DNA of 54,341 bases from Treponema sp. (GTDB lineage Bacteria > Spirochaetota > Spirochaetia > Treponematales > Treponemataceae), in the NCBI GenBank assembly GCA_018384055.1, contig JAHAZL010000043.1, positions 1-54,341 on the forward strand. Reading direction: 5' to 3'. Under the pieces are notes generated by a model. That model had not been told where the DNA came from, ran no database searches, and saw only the letters and a list, made by a program, of their open reading frames with translations. The translations under genes were made by a program, and so were the position numbers. The first letter of the stretch is position 1, and every line of letters begins with the position of its first letter. Below, piece by piece: positions 34,672 to 44,591 of the stretch.

Positions 34672-36987
34672 ATGAATTTAGATGTATCAAGACTGAATCA
34701 ATTTCCCGTATTCACCCGCATTGATGATATATGCAGTTCCCTCAAAAATTCTGAAAGCCACTGTGTTATTGTAACTGCAGAAACTGGAGCGGGAAAGTCC
34801 ACTGTCTTACCATTAGGTTTCCTTGAAAATTTTTTCGGCAATATAATAATGACGGAACCACGCCGTCTTAGTGTACTTGGAACTGCGTCCAGAATGGCAG
34901 ATCTTGTTGGAGAAGAGTGCGGGAAAACCATAGGCTACCGCATCCGCGCTGAAAACAGGATTTCAAAAGGCACAAGGCTTCAGGTTGTAACGGAAGCAAT
35001 TCTTGTCCGCATGCTTCAGGATGATTTTGCCATTGAAAATTTCAATGTTGTTGTATTGGACGAATTCCACGAACGGTCAGTTCATCTTGATTTGATTTCT
35101 GCTTTCTTAAAGGAAGCTTTAGAGCTTAGGGATGACCTTTATGTGGTGGTAATGAGTGCTACTATTGATGCCAAAAGAATCTCCGCTTATTTTGGAAATG
35201 CTCCAATAGTAGAGGTTGAAGGAAGAACGTTTCCTGTAGAAATCGAATACAAACCAAACGATGGGATAGAATCTGCTGTAATCTCCGCTTTTAATTCATC
35301 GGAAGGCGGTAATATTCTTGTTTTTCTTCCCGGCATTTACGAAATTAAAAAATGTTCTGAAAATTTAAGCAGTCGTTTTGAAGATGAAGTTGAAGTACTG
35401 ATGCTTCATTCTTCCATATCCATGGAAGAGCAAAAAAAAATCCTGAAACCTAATCCGGAAAAAAGAAGGATCATTGTTTCCTCCGCCATTGCAGAAACTT
35501 CACTTACGGTTCCTGATGTAACCTGCGTTGTTGATAGCGGTCTTTGCCGCTTGAATGTTTTCAATGGGAATGTTGGCCTTCAGAAACTGGTTACCGTAAG
35601 CGAAAGTGAATTTTCAGCCAGTCAACGGGCAGGCCGTGCAGGTAGAACAAGGAAAGGAAAATGCATTCGCCTCTGGAGTAAAAATGATGTCCGCCCAAAA
35701 GAAGTTGTCCCAGAAATCCTCAGGTCAGATTTGTCATCCCTTGTACTTGAGTGTGCGGAACGAGGAGAAATCGACATTAAAAAAATTGATTTCCTTGACA
35801 GGCCGTCAGAATCCCTTTGGAAAGAAAGGATTTATTTCCTTGAAAAGTCTGGCATGCTTGAATCTTCAAGAATTACGGAAAAGGGAAAGGCAGCTTTAAA
35901 ACTTGGCATGGATGTAAGGCTTGCAGGTGTTTTGCTTGCATCCAGGGGAAACGAAAGGTTACTTGAACTTGCAAAGAAAGTTTTCATGGGGTTTGACGGC
36001 AATGGATCAAAAGAGTGGAGTGATGTGTGCAGTCGACTTGAAAAGATTTCCTATGAAAGTCCAAGGTCAATAAAGGATGATTCCCTTTTGCTTCTTGAAG
36101 GATATGCAGACCGCCTGGCTTTAAGAATTTCTGCACCTGGGGCTGAAAGAGAAGAATATCAATTTACAAACGGAAAAAAAGCTTTCCTTCATAAAACCAT
36201 TAAAAGCAAGGCCCGGTGGATTGTTGCCCTGGAAGCTGATGCCGGGGACAGCAGTGCAATGATTTACAGGGCTCAGGAAATGGAAGGCGAAGAATTCGAA
36301 GCCTGGATAAAAGAAAATGCCGATCTTAGGGAAGAGTGTTTCTTTAGAGACGGTAAAATACAAAAGGAAGAACAGACATGCCTTGGAAAATTGGTTCTTT
36401 TCAAAAAAAAGTTGGCTCCCGATGCCCTTGATGTAATACCGGCCTGGAAAAATGAAATACTTGAGAAGGGATTTGATGTTCTTCCCCTTGATGACAAGTG
36501 CAGGAATTTCCTTTTGCGTGTTGAGTACTTCAGGCAACAGAAAGGTCTGGGCGGTATTTTGTCGGAAGAACTCTGCACTTCGTTTGAAGAATGGATTGCT
36601 CCTTTCCTGACTGCAGGAAAAAACATTGATTCAAAGATCATTTACGATGCCCTGTATTGGTATCTTGAGGGTTCAAAAATTGATGGGGAAGTTCCGTTGC
36701 TCCTTGAATTTCCCAACGGTAGAAAATTCAAGGTGACATACGAAAGAAATGAAAAAATCAGGCCCGTTGTGGAAGTTATTATCCAAAGGGTTTTCGGCTG
36801 CTTTACAACGCCAGAGGTTATGGGAAGGAAAGTTCTTCTCAAGCTATTGTCTCCGGCTTCAAGACCGCTTCAGATAACGGAAGATCTTGAAAATTTCTGG
36901 ACTACCAGCTGGCCAGAAATCTGCAGGGAAATGAAGGGCAGGTACCCTAAGCATAACTGGGATTATCGCATTTCAGAAAAAGAATAA
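34672..36987 (+). CDS. hrpB: DEAH-box ATP-dependent helicase HrpB
   Basis: This is a 771-residue helicase of the HrpB branch. Walker A is ETGAGKST (37-44), the DEAH-type box is DEFH (130-133), motif III is VMSATID, and motif VI is SQRAGRAGRTRKGK. The C-terminal HrpB-specific domain is recognisable by SPASRPLQITEDLENFW and the terminal REMKGRYPKHNW. HrpB is thought to act on RNA, but its role in most bacteria is not settled. No Shine-Dalgarno is seen. A TATAAT at 34658-34663 lies only eight bases before the ATG, so the message could be leaderless. Its 3' side shares a bidirectional hairpin with thrC. Confidence 0.92.
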   Translation: MNLDVSRLNQFPVFTRIDDICSSLKNSESHCVIVTAETGAGKSTVLPLGFLENFFGNIIMTEPRRLSVLGTASRMADLVGEECGKTIGYRIRAENRISKGTRLQVVTEAILVRMLQDDFAIENFNVVVLDEFHERSVHLDLISAFLKEALELRDDLYVVVMSATIDAKRISAYFGNAPIVEVEGRTFPVEIEYKPNDGIESAVISAFNSSEGGNILVFLPGIYEIKKCSENLSSRFEDEVEVLMLHSSISMEEQKKILKPNPEKRRIIVSSAIAETSLTVPDVTCVVDSGLCRLNVFNGNVGLQKLVTVSESEFSASQRAGRAGRTRKGKCIRLWSKNDVRPKEVVPEILRSDLSSLVLECAERGEIDIKKIDFLDRPSESLWKERIYFLEKSGMLESSRITEKGKAALKLGMDVRLAGVLLASRGNERLLELAKKVFMGFDGNGSKEWSDVCSRLEKISYESPRSIKDDSLLLLEGYADRLALRISAPGAEREEYQFTNGKKAFLHKTIKSKARWIVALEADAGDSSAMIYRAQEMEGEEFEAWIKENADLREECFFRDGKIQKEEQTCLGKLVLFKKKLAPDALDVIPAWKNEILEKGFDVLPLDDKCRNFLLRVEYFRQQKGLGGILSEELCTSFEEWIAPFLTAGKNIDSKIIYDALYWYLEGSKIDGEVPLLLEFPNGRKFKVTYERNEKIRPVVEVIIQRVFGCFTTPEVMGRKVLLKLLSPASRPLQITEDLENFWTTSWPEICREMKGRYPKHNWDYRISEKE

Positions 36988-37025
36988 AAAAACACCATGC
37001 CGAGTTTTTTTCAGACATGGTGCTT
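36986..37025 (-). terminator. intrinsic terminator for thrC, shared hairpin with hrpB
   Basis: CACCATG (36993-36999) and CATGGTG (37016-37022) form a perfect stem. Read on the minus strand it is followed by a run of seven T, ideal for thrC. On the plus strand the tail is less T-rich but could also end hrpB. Confidence 0.78.
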
Positions 37026-37062
37026 TGTATTTTAGGAGAGCCGTTGAAATCTTCCTTTGATC

Positions 37063-38475
37063 CTAGAGGTTTGCTACGAGCCAGCTCTTGAAGCTGTCGT
37101 AATCCTTTTCCATTGGGATTGCATTGTCTGGCAATGACATAACCTTTTCAAGGCGTTCCGGCATGCTTGGTTCGCGTCCAATTGCATTGACAACTGTTGC
37201 TCCAAACTTTGCAGGATGTGCTGTTTCAAGGATGATTGCTGCGGCTTCCTTGCTTACAACCTTGTCTGCCCATGCAGGAATGTTTGCCGTAAGACCAGGC
37301 TTTGAGTAGTCACCCTTTTCGCCCTTTACGAGCTTTTCCATTTCGCCGCCGCGGATGTCGTTCCATGCCTTCCATGCAACTGCTCCGTGTGGGTCAATGA
37401 TGTATCCAGTCTTTTCGTGGCACTTCTTGATGCCTTCAATTGTTCCTTGGTCGTCTGTCCAGTAAGAGGCAAACATAGAGCGAACTTCTTCGAGGGTGTA
37501 GAGGGCTTTGATTCTTTCGTAGTTGCTTGGTGCACCAACATCCATTGCGTTGCTGAGGGTTGCAATTGATGGGCGGGCATTGTATTCGCCTGTAGCAATC
37601 CAGTCTGGAACCGTGCGGTTTGCATTTGTTGCTGCAACGAAACCAGTGATAGGAGCTCCCATTTCCTTTGCGATGAGGCCAGAAGTAAGGTTTCCGAAGT
37701 TCCCGCTTGGACAAACTGCGATGATTGCAGGATCCTTAATCTGTGAATCGCGAGGGATTCTGTTCTTTACTACAATTGAAGAATACATGTAGTAGAAAGC
37801 CTGTGGAAGAAGGCGTGAAATGTTGATTGAGTTTGCAGATGAAAGGCGGAACTTTTCGCGGAGGTCCTTGTCTACGAAAGCCTTCTTGACGAGAGCCTGA
37901 CAGTCATCGAATGTTCCCTTTACCTTGAGGGCGCGAACATTGCCTGTGAATGTAGAAAGCTGCTTTTCCTGAAGTGGAGAAATTTTTCCGTCTGGATAGA
38001 GGATAGTAACGTCGATTCCAGGAACATTGTGGAATGCAGAACCTACTGCAGAACCTGTGTCGCCGGATGTTGCAACCAAAATGTGAAGGTTGTCTTTTTC
38101 TCCCCGGTTGAAGTAAGACATTGTGCGTGCCATAAAGCGGGCGCCAAAGTCCTTGAATGCACATGTTGGACCGTGGAAAAGTTCAAGGACATAGGTTGTT
38201 GGGTCAATAGGAACTACCTGTGATGTAAATGGATAGCAGTCAGAGATGATTGCTTCAAGGTCATTGTCTGGGATTTCGTCCTTAACATAAGGCTTTGCCA
38301 TTTCAAAAGCTACATCTCTGAAAGATGGATCTGTATTTCTGTCTGTAAATGATTTGTCGAGTTTTGGAAATTCAACAGGAATGTAGAGTCCGCCTGTTGC
38401 GGCGTTCATTCCGTTCAATACGGCTGTTCTGAAATTTACTTTTACCGAACTGTCTCTTGTGTCTGTATAAATCAT
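37063..38475 (-). CDS. thrC: threonine synthase
   Basis: ThrC converts O-phosphohomoserine to threonine using pyridoxal phosphate. The 470-residue protein has LELFHGPTCAFKDFGARFMA with the cofactor lysine at about 108, and the phosphate-binding ATSGDTGSA. It is the long form with the N-terminal TDTRDSSVKVNF segment. GGAAG precedes the ATG. Codon use is biased toward AAG and C/T-ending codons like ileS and trpS, suggesting high expression. It is monocistronic: a terminator follows and the gene upstream on the same strand is separated by 73 bases. Confidence 0.96.
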   Translation of the reverse strand: MIYTDTRDSSVKVNFRTAVLNGMNAATGGLYIPVEFPKLDKSFTDRNTDPSFRDVAFEMAKPYVKDEIPDNDLEAIISDCYPFTSQVVPIDPTTYVLELFHGPTCAFKDFGARFMARTMSYFNRGEKDNLHILVATSGDTGSAVGSAFHNVPGIDVTILYPDGKISPLQEKQLSTFTGNVRALKVKGTFDDCQALVKKAFVDKDLREKFRLSSANSINISRLLPQAFYYMYSSIVVKNRIPRDSQIKDPAIIAVCPSGNFGNLTSGLIAKEMGAPITGFVAATNANRTVPDWIATGEYNARPSIATLSNAMDVGAPSNYERIKALYTLEEVRSMFASYWTDDQGTIEGIKKCHEKTGYIIDPHGAVAWKAWNDIRGGEMEKLVKGEKGDYSKPGLTANIPAWADKVVSKEAAAIILETAHPAKFGATVVNAIGREPSMPERLEKVMSLPDNAIPMEKDYDSFKSWLVANL

Positions 38476-38548
38476 TTTTTACTTCCTTTATGTCTAAAGT
38501 TATGTAGTAGAATATCAAATTACATGTATTTATGCAAATATATTCGCC

Positions 38549-39220
38549 TCAATGGGTTCTGGAAAGGATGCTTAAGGCAATCAGGGTCAAATTATAGATG
38601 AAATGTGCCACCGTTCCGGTCCATACAGAATTCGTCTTCCTGTAACATAACCTGAGAATTGATCCGCAGGCAAAGGCATTGATTACAGGAATCCATCCAA
38701 GGTATCTGTGGGAAAAGGCAAAAAGGGCAACGGCGATGAACTCAATTCCCCATGAAACCCATTTCTTTTCCATTTTTGTTCCAAGTAGTATCGAAGCAAG
38801 TTCCGGCACTGACTGGCGGTATACAGCTTCTTCATAAAAAGCCGCCGTAACTACAGAAAAAACAAGGAAAAACCAGCCTGAAAAGGATTTGATGGATGGC
38901 ATAAGGTTTCTCGAAAGTGCTTCCCGTTCAATAAACAGTTCAAGAGTCTGCATGAGGGCAAAAATCAGCATAAGGCAGCCGAGGGTTATGCTCCACCAGA
39001 AAGCAGCCTTAAAAAGCATTCCTCTGCCTGTATTTTCTTCTTTCTTAAAATAAACTTTAAATTGTGTCTGAAGGACAATGGCAATAAAAAGCTGCATTAT
39101 GACATGAGGTGAAAAACTACCTGCCTTTGAAATTCCGTCGGCCTTTGCGACAAAAAGTGGCGGGAGGATCAGAAATATGAATATAAGCAGAAATTCAAAG
39201 AGTATATATCTTTTTTTCAC
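38549..39220 (-). CDS. CPBP family intramembrane protease
   Basis: This 223-residue protein has about six hydrophobic segments and the three CPBP (CAAX protease-like) motifs: EExxxR as YEEAVYRQ (E130, E131, R135), FxxxH as FAFSHRY (H171), and HxxxN as HFIYN (H206, N210). All catalytic residues are present. Bacterial members are membrane-embedded metallo- or glutamate proteases, some tied to bacteriocin self-immunity; the substrate is unknown. It lies between thrC (downstream) and the divergent PilZ gene. Confidence 0.85.
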   Translation of the reverse strand: MKKRYILFEFLLIFIFLILPPLFVAKADGISKAGSFSPHVIMQLFIAIVLQTQFKVYFKKEENTGRGMLFKAAFWWSITLGCLMLIFALMQTLELFIEREALSRNLMPSIKSFSGWFFLVFSVVTAAFYEEAVYRQSVPELASILLGTKMEKKWVSWGIEFIAVALFAFSHRYLGWIPVINAFACGSILRLCYRKTNSVWTGTVAHFIYNLTLIALSILSRTH

Positions 39221-39322
39221 AACAAATGTTATAATTTATTTATAAATTTTTTTCTATATATGGGACCTTGTAAACTTTTTGTTTTTGACAGGTTTCAGTG
39301 CATCGGAGACGGGAGTTTTTAA

Positions 39323-40543
39323 ATGTCTGTTTTGATTTCGGCTCTATTGATATGTTTGTTCGGTTTTGCCATATACAGGTTTTATTTGGCAACTAAAGAT
39401 AAAGTGAAGTTTTTTGCACAGGGATTCGACTACGGATTCCACAGAAAAGATATATCAGTATTGTGGAAACTTGCTAAAGAATGTGGAATTGAAGAGCCCA
39501 TGGATCTCTATGTTTCTGAAAATGCGGTTAACAAGTGCATTGCCATGGTCATTGAAAAATCAAAGATGGCTGGAAACGAAAATTCCTATCCCGTGCAGAT
39601 GTTCCTGGACAAGCTCTACAGGTTCAAGACAAGGGTAGTCCTTGACCTGGACAACAAAAGGGGCCTTGAATCAACAAAGTCCCTGGATAACGGACAGAAA
39701 CTCAGCATAATTTTTAAAGGACATGGCGTTTTTTATTCTCATGTCATAAACAATGGTCGTGAACTTATCATTTCCCTTCCTGTTCAGGTAAACAAGGTTA
39801 CTAGAAAAATAGAACAGCTTCCAGGTGAAGATTGGGAAGGGCAGACAATTTCAGTTTATTTCTGGCGCAAGAATGACGCAGGCTATGCCTTTGATACACA
39901 GGTATTCGGTTCAGGAGCTTTCAGAAGCGATCAGGCCCTTTACCTTAAGCACAGCTACAAACTTGACCGTACTCAGAAACGACAGTCCATCCGTGTTCCT
40001 TGTGAGATTTATGGACAGATGTACATCATAAAGGATGAAGTCGTTGAGTATGACAAGATTGAAACGAATCCAGGCTACAAGTGTCTTCTTGAAGACATTA
40101 GTGAAGACGGTGCCATGATTCGTATCGGTGGAGTTGGAAAAAACAATGTTCCTATAAAAATCCAGTTCGAACTTAACGGTGCCCTCATTGTAATGTTCGG
40201 TGTAATCCGTGCAGTTGAATTCAACGAAAGCCTGAATCAGTCGAGACTTCATTTTGAATGTACTCATATTGAACAGGGCATGAAGAATTCAATACTTTCC
40301 TATGTATACAATGTAATTCCACAGGATCAGAAAGATATCAATGAAGCAATTGCTCAGGCAGAGGCCTTTGAAAATGAAGAATCAGTACCGGAAATTGTCA
40401 ATCAGCCTATTGAAGCTCCCGACTATAATTCTGATTCAATTGTTCCAAAAAAATATGAGCCTGCGGAAACTCCAATTCCACAGCAGACAATATCTTCAGC
40501 CAACAGGGCTGCAGCTATTAACGATGCAGTAAATAAACAGTAA
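39323..40543 (+). CDS. membrane-anchored PilZ domain protein (c-di-GMP receptor)
   Basis: The 406-residue protein has an N-terminal membrane segment (about 3-22), a central YcgR-N-like region (115-215), and a PilZ domain from about 217 to 325 with the c-di-GMP signature RxxxR (R220, R224 in KRQSIRVPC) and DISEDG (258-263). A Pro/Glu-rich tail of 80 residues follows. YcgR-type proteins adjust flagellar motors in response to c-di-GMP; spirochaetes use PilZ proteins in motility. GGGAG precedes the ATG. It heads the gene run to 46828. Confidence 0.87.
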   Translation: MSVLISALLICLFGFAIYRFYLATKDKVKFFAQGFDYGFHRKDISVLWKLAKECGIEEPMDLYVSENAVNKCIAMVIEKSKMAGNENSYPVQMFLDKLYRFKTRVVLDLDNKRGLESTKSLDNGQKLSIIFKGHGVFYSHVINNGRELIISLPVQVNKVTRKIEQLPGEDWEGQTISVYFWRKNDAGYAFDTQVFGSGAFRSDQALYLKHSYKLDRTQKRQSIRVPCEIYGQMYIIKDEVVEYDKIETNPGYKCLLEDISEDGAMIRIGGVGKNNVPIKIQFELNGALIVMFGVIRAVEFNESLNQSRLHFECTHIEQGMKNSILSYVYNVIPQDQKDINEAIAQAEAFENEESVPEIVNQPIEAPDYNSDSIVPKKYEPAETPIPQQTISSANRAAAINDAVNKQ

Positions 40544-40556
40544 AAAGGATGTATAA

Positions 40557-41717
40557 ATGAAAAAGATCATTGCCTTTGCATTTGGACTCTCAGCATTTCT
40601 CTTGGCTTTTGCGGAAGAAAAGAATTCCAATGTAGTAGATTTTTATCGCGGAAACATTAAAGATAAGATTTCGGTTGTAAAGAAGTCTATGGAAGCAGAC
40701 GATTCTTCTGTTGCCGTAAGGGCCATAGAATTTTTGATTGATACCAATGAAGTTCTTGCAAACGATGAAGACTATAATGAGCTTGCAGAAATCAGCATCA
40801 AGTCTTTCAATTCACGCAATATTGTTGGAATTGAAAAACAGGTTTCTTCAAAGCTTTGTTCTCTTTTTAAAATGACTGAAAGTCATCGCGTAAAGATAGC
40901 AATCATGGATTTCTTCAATGTCATGCCTGGTGCAGAGGCCGTTCAGATGATCAACGATTTCTTCTACAAAAAGATGCAGAACCACAATCCTGTTGATGAA
41001 TCGGTTGTAAAGGCCGTTGAATTTATGGGCAGCAAGGGAAATGCTGCTTCCTTCAACAGGCTTTTCATTGCGGACATTCTTGAAGTATGGCCAGAATTCA
41101 GCCCTAAAATTGCAGAGTGCTACGGTAATCTTGCTGAAGAAAACCGCAGGGAAATACTTCAGATGATTGTAAGCGTTCCTGCCGACAAGAAAATCGTAAT
41201 TCTCAATAAAATCAATGCAAATCCGAAAATTTCAAAAAAAATTTGCGGCGAATGTGCAGAAAATGTTCTTTTAACGGTTATAAATAAAGATGAGGAAGTT
41301 AAATCCAGGGAAAAAAAGGAAGACCTGATTACACTTGAACTTCTTTGTCTAGAAACCATTGCCAATGCAAAATGGACCCGAGCTTCTGCCGCAGCAACAA
41401 AGTCCTTTGACCGTGTTCGCAGCGAATATGAAGTGAAGGACATAACCGATGAACAGTTTACGAAAGCTATTTGCAACATCGCTGCAGTTGCTGGTTCGGA
41501 CACAGTTGTAGTCCTTTCATCATATCTGGATTTTCTTAACAAGAGCACTGAGTCAGGTCATGCTCCTGCTAAAGAAGTTGTTCTTTCCGTAATCAACAGT
41601 TTGGGGGAACTTGGAGACAACAGGGCCTTTGACTTCATTTATGCTGCTACTTCCCTTGAATATCCAAATGAAGTTGTAGAGGCTGCTAAGTCTGCCATCA
41701 CAAAACTTAAGTGGTAG
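40557..41717 (+). CDS. exported HEAT-repeat-like protein
   Basis: This 386-residue protein has a signal peptide (cleavage after AFA, about residue 19) and then repeated pairs of helices typical of HEAT/ARM repeats, for example SSVAVRAIEFLIDTNEV near the start and SVINSLGELGDNRAFDFIYA near the end. HEAT proteins mainly form binding scaffolds. The ribosome site is AAGGA six bases before the ATG. It follows the PilZ gene by 13 bases and its stop overlaps the GTG start of the comEC-like gene. It is similar in style to the HEAT protein at 48661 but not obviously a close copy. Confidence 0.78.
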   Translation: MKKIIAFAFGLSAFLLAFAEEKNSNVVDFYRGNIKDKISVVKKSMEADDSSVAVRAIEFLIDTNEVLANDEDYNELAEISIKSFNSRNIVGIEKQVSSKLCSLFKMTESHRVKIAIMDFFNVMPGAEAVQMINDFFYKKMQNHNPVDESVVKAVEFMGSKGNAASFNRLFIADILEVWPEFSPKIAECYGNLAEENRREILQMIVSVPADKKIVILNKINANPKISKKICGECAENVLLTVINKDEEVKSREKKEDLITLELLCLETIANAKWTRASAAATKSFDRVRSEYEVKDITDEQFTKAICNIAAVAGSDTVVVLSSYLDFLNKSTESGHAPAKEVVLSVINSLGELGDNRAFDFIYAATSLEYPNEVVEAAKSAITKLKW

Positions 41718-42976
41718 AAATTCTAAAAAAAAGACTTTTAAACCCATTGTTCATTTCGGCATTTGTTTTTGCCCTATTGATTTATAGCGGTATGCTCAAA
41801 GTTAGTGACCGTCATCCATTCAAGTCCCTTATCCCTGCCATATCTGTTACAGGTCTTAAGGGACGGATTGTTTCTAATCCCGTTCTGAATTCCAGCGGTA
41901 GGTTTTATGCTATTGATTTTTCCGTTGAAAAATCTCTTTCGGTTTTAAAGGAACAAATCTTCGAGAGCGGTTCTTCCGGCATTGTAAAATGCCTTTTGCC
42001 TTCACCAATGGTGGAGTCCATTTATCCCGGAAAATTGTTTTCCACCTTTGGGAAAAAAATGATTGTGGAAAAAGGAGAAAGACTTGTCCTTTGTGGATCT
42101 TTTTCTGATGGAATTTTCATCGTCCATGACGGAGAATATATTGAACAGAGAAATTCCATAAATGATTATATTGTTCACGCAAGGTCCATTTCAAGAATTC
42201 AATTTAAAAGACTTATGTTCAGCTGGAAAAAGGCCGGTGGCTTTATTCTTGCATTGCTATCAGGATCAAGGGAATATACCGACAAAAAACTTTCGGATGA
42301 TTTCCGATCTGCTGGACTTTCTCATGTTCTTGCTTTAAGTGGAATGCATCTATCTTTTTTTTCAGGACTTGCCGGTGGTACAGGAAAAAAAATCTTCGGA
42401 AAAAAATACAGTTTCTTCCTCAGACTTTTGGGAATAATATTCTTTGTGTGGTTTGCAGGTCTTTCTCCGTCTTTATTCAGGGCCTTGCTTTGTTCACTCT
42501 TTATGCTTTTATGCTCTGCTGTATTTTCAATGGAAGTAGATTATTTTATTGTTCTTTGTTCTGTTTTCCTGCTTCATTGTTCAATAATCCCAAGGGACAT
42601 TTTTTCTGCAGCCTTCATTCTTTCCTATGGAGCTCTTGCAGGGATTCTTTTGCTTGGCGAATTTCTTCATTGCCTGTTATGTCCATTTCTTCCAAAAAAA
42701 ATCAGTCAGTCTGTTTCTGCTTCCATTGGAGCTCAATGTGCAACTGCACCGGCTACCATAGGCATGTTTGGATGCCTTATGCCTTGCGGTATAATTTCAA
42801 GTGTATTAGTTTCTCCAATGGCAAGCTTTTTCATTTTTGTTGGACTTGTTTCCATAGGTGTTTGCCTTGTTCTGCCTTTTCTTGCACCCGTATTTGGTTG
42901 TATAATGAACCTGCTTTATGAAGTTATTGCGGTGACGGTTCATTTCTTTGCTTTTGTGCCGCCCGTAAAATTTTAG
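41711..42976 (+). CDS. ComEC/Rec2-type competence membrane protein, short form
   Basis: The 421-residue protein has an N-terminal membrane segment, an OB-like stretch (about 45-145) and then the Competence domain, seen from SHVLALSGMHLSFFSGL (204-220) and following hydrophobic segments. ComEC forms the inner-membrane channel for DNA uptake. Typical ComEC proteins are 700-800 residues with a C-terminal metallo-beta-lactamase nuclease domain; that domain is absent here and no fragment of it follows. The start is GTG, overlapping the previous stop. Competence is not established in treponemes, so its function is open. Confidence 0.83.
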   Translation: MVEILKKRLLNPLFISAFVFALLIYSGMLKVSDRHPFKSLIPAISVTGLKGRIVSNPVLNSSGRFYAIDFSVEKSLSVLKEQIFESGSSGIVKCLLPSPMVESIYPGKLFSTFGKKMIVEKGERLVLCGSFSDGIFIVHDGEYIEQRNSINDYIVHARSISRIQFKRLMFSWKKAGGFILALLSGSREYTDKKLSDDFRSAGLSHVLALSGMHLSFFSGLAGGTGKKIFGKKYSFFLRLLGIIFFVWFAGLSPSLFRALLCSLFMLLCSAVFSMEVDYFIVLCSVFLLHCSIIPRDIFSAAFILSYGALAGILLLGEFLHCLLCPFLPKKISQSVSASIGAQCATAPATIGMFGCLMPCGIISSVLVSPMASFFIFVGLVSIGVCLVLPFLAPVFGCIMNLLYEVIAVTVHFFAFVPPVKF

Positions 42977-42998
42977 TAATTCATTTTGAGGAATATTG

Positions 42999-43877
42999 AT
43001 GAAGCATCCAGATTATAATTCACCTTCAGAATTAAAAAGTTTTCTTGACGAACAGGGATTTGCCATGCAGAAGAAATTCGGTCAGAATTTCATGATCAAT
43101 GGGGAAGCCAGAAAGAAAATTGTCGATGTCCTTTATCCTAAAGAAGGTGAAGTCATTTGGGAAGTTGGGCCTGGACTTGGATGCATGACAGAAGAAATCA
43201 TGAACAGGGGGGCAAAACTCAATGCCTTTGAAATTGACAAAGGTTTTATTGGGCTTCTCCATCAGTTTTTTGAAGAACAGGAATCAAAGGGAAAATTCAG
43301 CATTACGGAAGGAGATGTTCTAAAGACCTGGAAAAAGCAATATGAAAATTCCAGTGAAAAGCCCGTGAAACTTTTTGGGAATCTACCCTATAATATTGCT
43401 GCCACTTTCATTGCAGACACGATTGTTGAGGGACTTATTTTTGACAAGTGTGTATTTACTGTTCAGAAAGAAGTTACTGAAAGAGTAGCAGCTGCTCCAG
43501 GAACAGAAAACTATTCAGCCTTCAGTGTTTTGTGCCAGTGGGGGTATGAAGTAAAAAAGGGAATGGTTCTTTCAAGTGCAAATTTCTGGCCTCGTCCAAA
43601 TGTGGCCTCCCAGGCGTTTTCCCTTGAAAAAAAGAAAGTTTCTGTTCCATGCAAGGACAACAGGCTTTTTGTAAAGGTAGTTCATGCACTTTTTGCTTCA
43701 AGAAGAAAAACCCTTTTCAATAACATTAAGCCGCTTTTGCTTCCTGGCATGAATGCAGAGGAAATCTTTGACAAAGCAGGCATAAACAAAATGGAAAGGG
43801 CGGAAAACCTCAGTGTTGAACAGTTTGCAAAGATTACCGATGTGTTGAGCGATTGTTTGTATTCTGCTAAAATCTAA
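42999..43877 (+). CDS. rsmA: 16S rRNA dimethyladenosine transferase KsgA/RsmA
   Basis: RsmA dimethylates two adjacent adenosines near the 3' end of 16S rRNA. The 292-residue protein has KKFGQNFMIN at its N-terminus, the SAM-binding EVGPGLGCMTEEI, and NLPYNIAATFI (the NLPY catalytic motif). The ATG at 42999 with GAGGA seven bases upstream is better than the TTG one codon before. It lies two bases before the YggS-family gene and 22 after comEC. Loss of the family confers kasugamycin resistance in other bacteria. Confidence 0.95.
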   Translation: MKHPDYNSPSELKSFLDEQGFAMQKKFGQNFMINGEARKKIVDVLYPKEGEVIWEVGPGLGCMTEEIMNRGAKLNAFEIDKGFIGLLHQFFEEQESKGKFSITEGDVLKTWKKQYENSSEKPVKLFGNLPYNIAATFIADTIVEGLIFDKCVFTVQKEVTERVAAAPGTENYSAFSVLCQWGYEVKKGMVLSSANFWPRPNVASQAFSLEKKKVSVPCKDNRLFVKVVHALFASRRKTLFNNIKPLLLPGMNAEEIFDKAGINKMERAENLSVEQFAKITDVLSDCLYSAKI

Positions 43878-43879
43878 CC

Positions 43880-44587
43880 ATGACAGAATCCCAGATTGCA
43901 GAAAATTTTCATAGAATCCGCGAAGAAATAAAAGCCGCCGAATTGAAATCAGGCCGAAAGGAAGGAAGTGTCAGGCTTTGTGCAGTCAGCAAATTTCATC
44001 CTGTAGATGCGGTTAAGTCTGCATTGAAAGCAAACCAGTTTCTTTTCGGCGAAAACCGTGTTCAAGAAGCGTACGGGAAATTTAACGAATTAAATGACCG
44101 CAGGGCTGAACTTCATATCATAGGACAGCTTCAGTCCAACAAGGTAAAAAAGGCTGTTGAAATTGCTTCCTGCATTCAGTCTGTAGACAGGGAATCCCTC
44201 CTTGAAGAAATTGAAAAGCAGGCAGCAAAACTTGAAAAAAACATCTGCATTTTTTTTGAATACCATACAGCAGAAGACAGTAAAAGCGGTTACGGAGATG
44301 AGGATTCATTGTTTGTTTCCCTTGAAAATTTTTCCATGGGATTGTATCCGCATATTATGCCTGTTGGTCTTATGACTATGGCACCTTTTTCTCAGGATGA
44401 AAAGCTTGTAAGGCAGTCTTTTGTAAAACTCAGAAATTTAAAGGAAACTGTAAACCAAAAGTTTTCAAACCTTCCAATTACTGAACTCAGCATGGGGATG
44501 AGCGGTGATTTTTCCCTTGCCATTGAGGAAGGCAGCACTATGGTACGCGTAGGTACGGCACTTTTTGGAGAAAGGGATTATCCTTAA
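43880..44587 (+). CDS. YggS-family PLP-binding protein
   Basis: This 235-residue protein is a single-domain pyridoxal-phosphate barrel protein of the YggS/PLPBP family, involved in vitamin B6 homeostasis. The cofactor lysine is K38 in LCAVSKFHP, followed by FGENRVQEAYGK, LHIIGQLQSNK and the C-terminal ELSMGMSGDFSLAIEEGSTM and VRVGTALFG. Length is normal. It starts two bases after rsmA with no clear Shine-Dalgarno, so it is likely translated by coupling. Confidence 0.93.
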   Translation: MTESQIAENFHRIREEIKAAELKSGRKEGSVRLCAVSKFHPVDAVKSALKANQFLFGENRVQEAYGKFNELNDRRAELHIIGQLQSNKVKKAVEIASCIQSVDRESLLEEIEKQAAKLEKNICIFFEYHTAEDSKSGYGDEDSLFVSLENFSMGLYPHIMPVGLMTMAPFSQDEKLVRQSFVKLRNLKETVNQKFSNLPITELSMGMSGDFSLAIEEGSTMVRVGTALFGERDYP

Positions 44588-44591
44588 TCAG

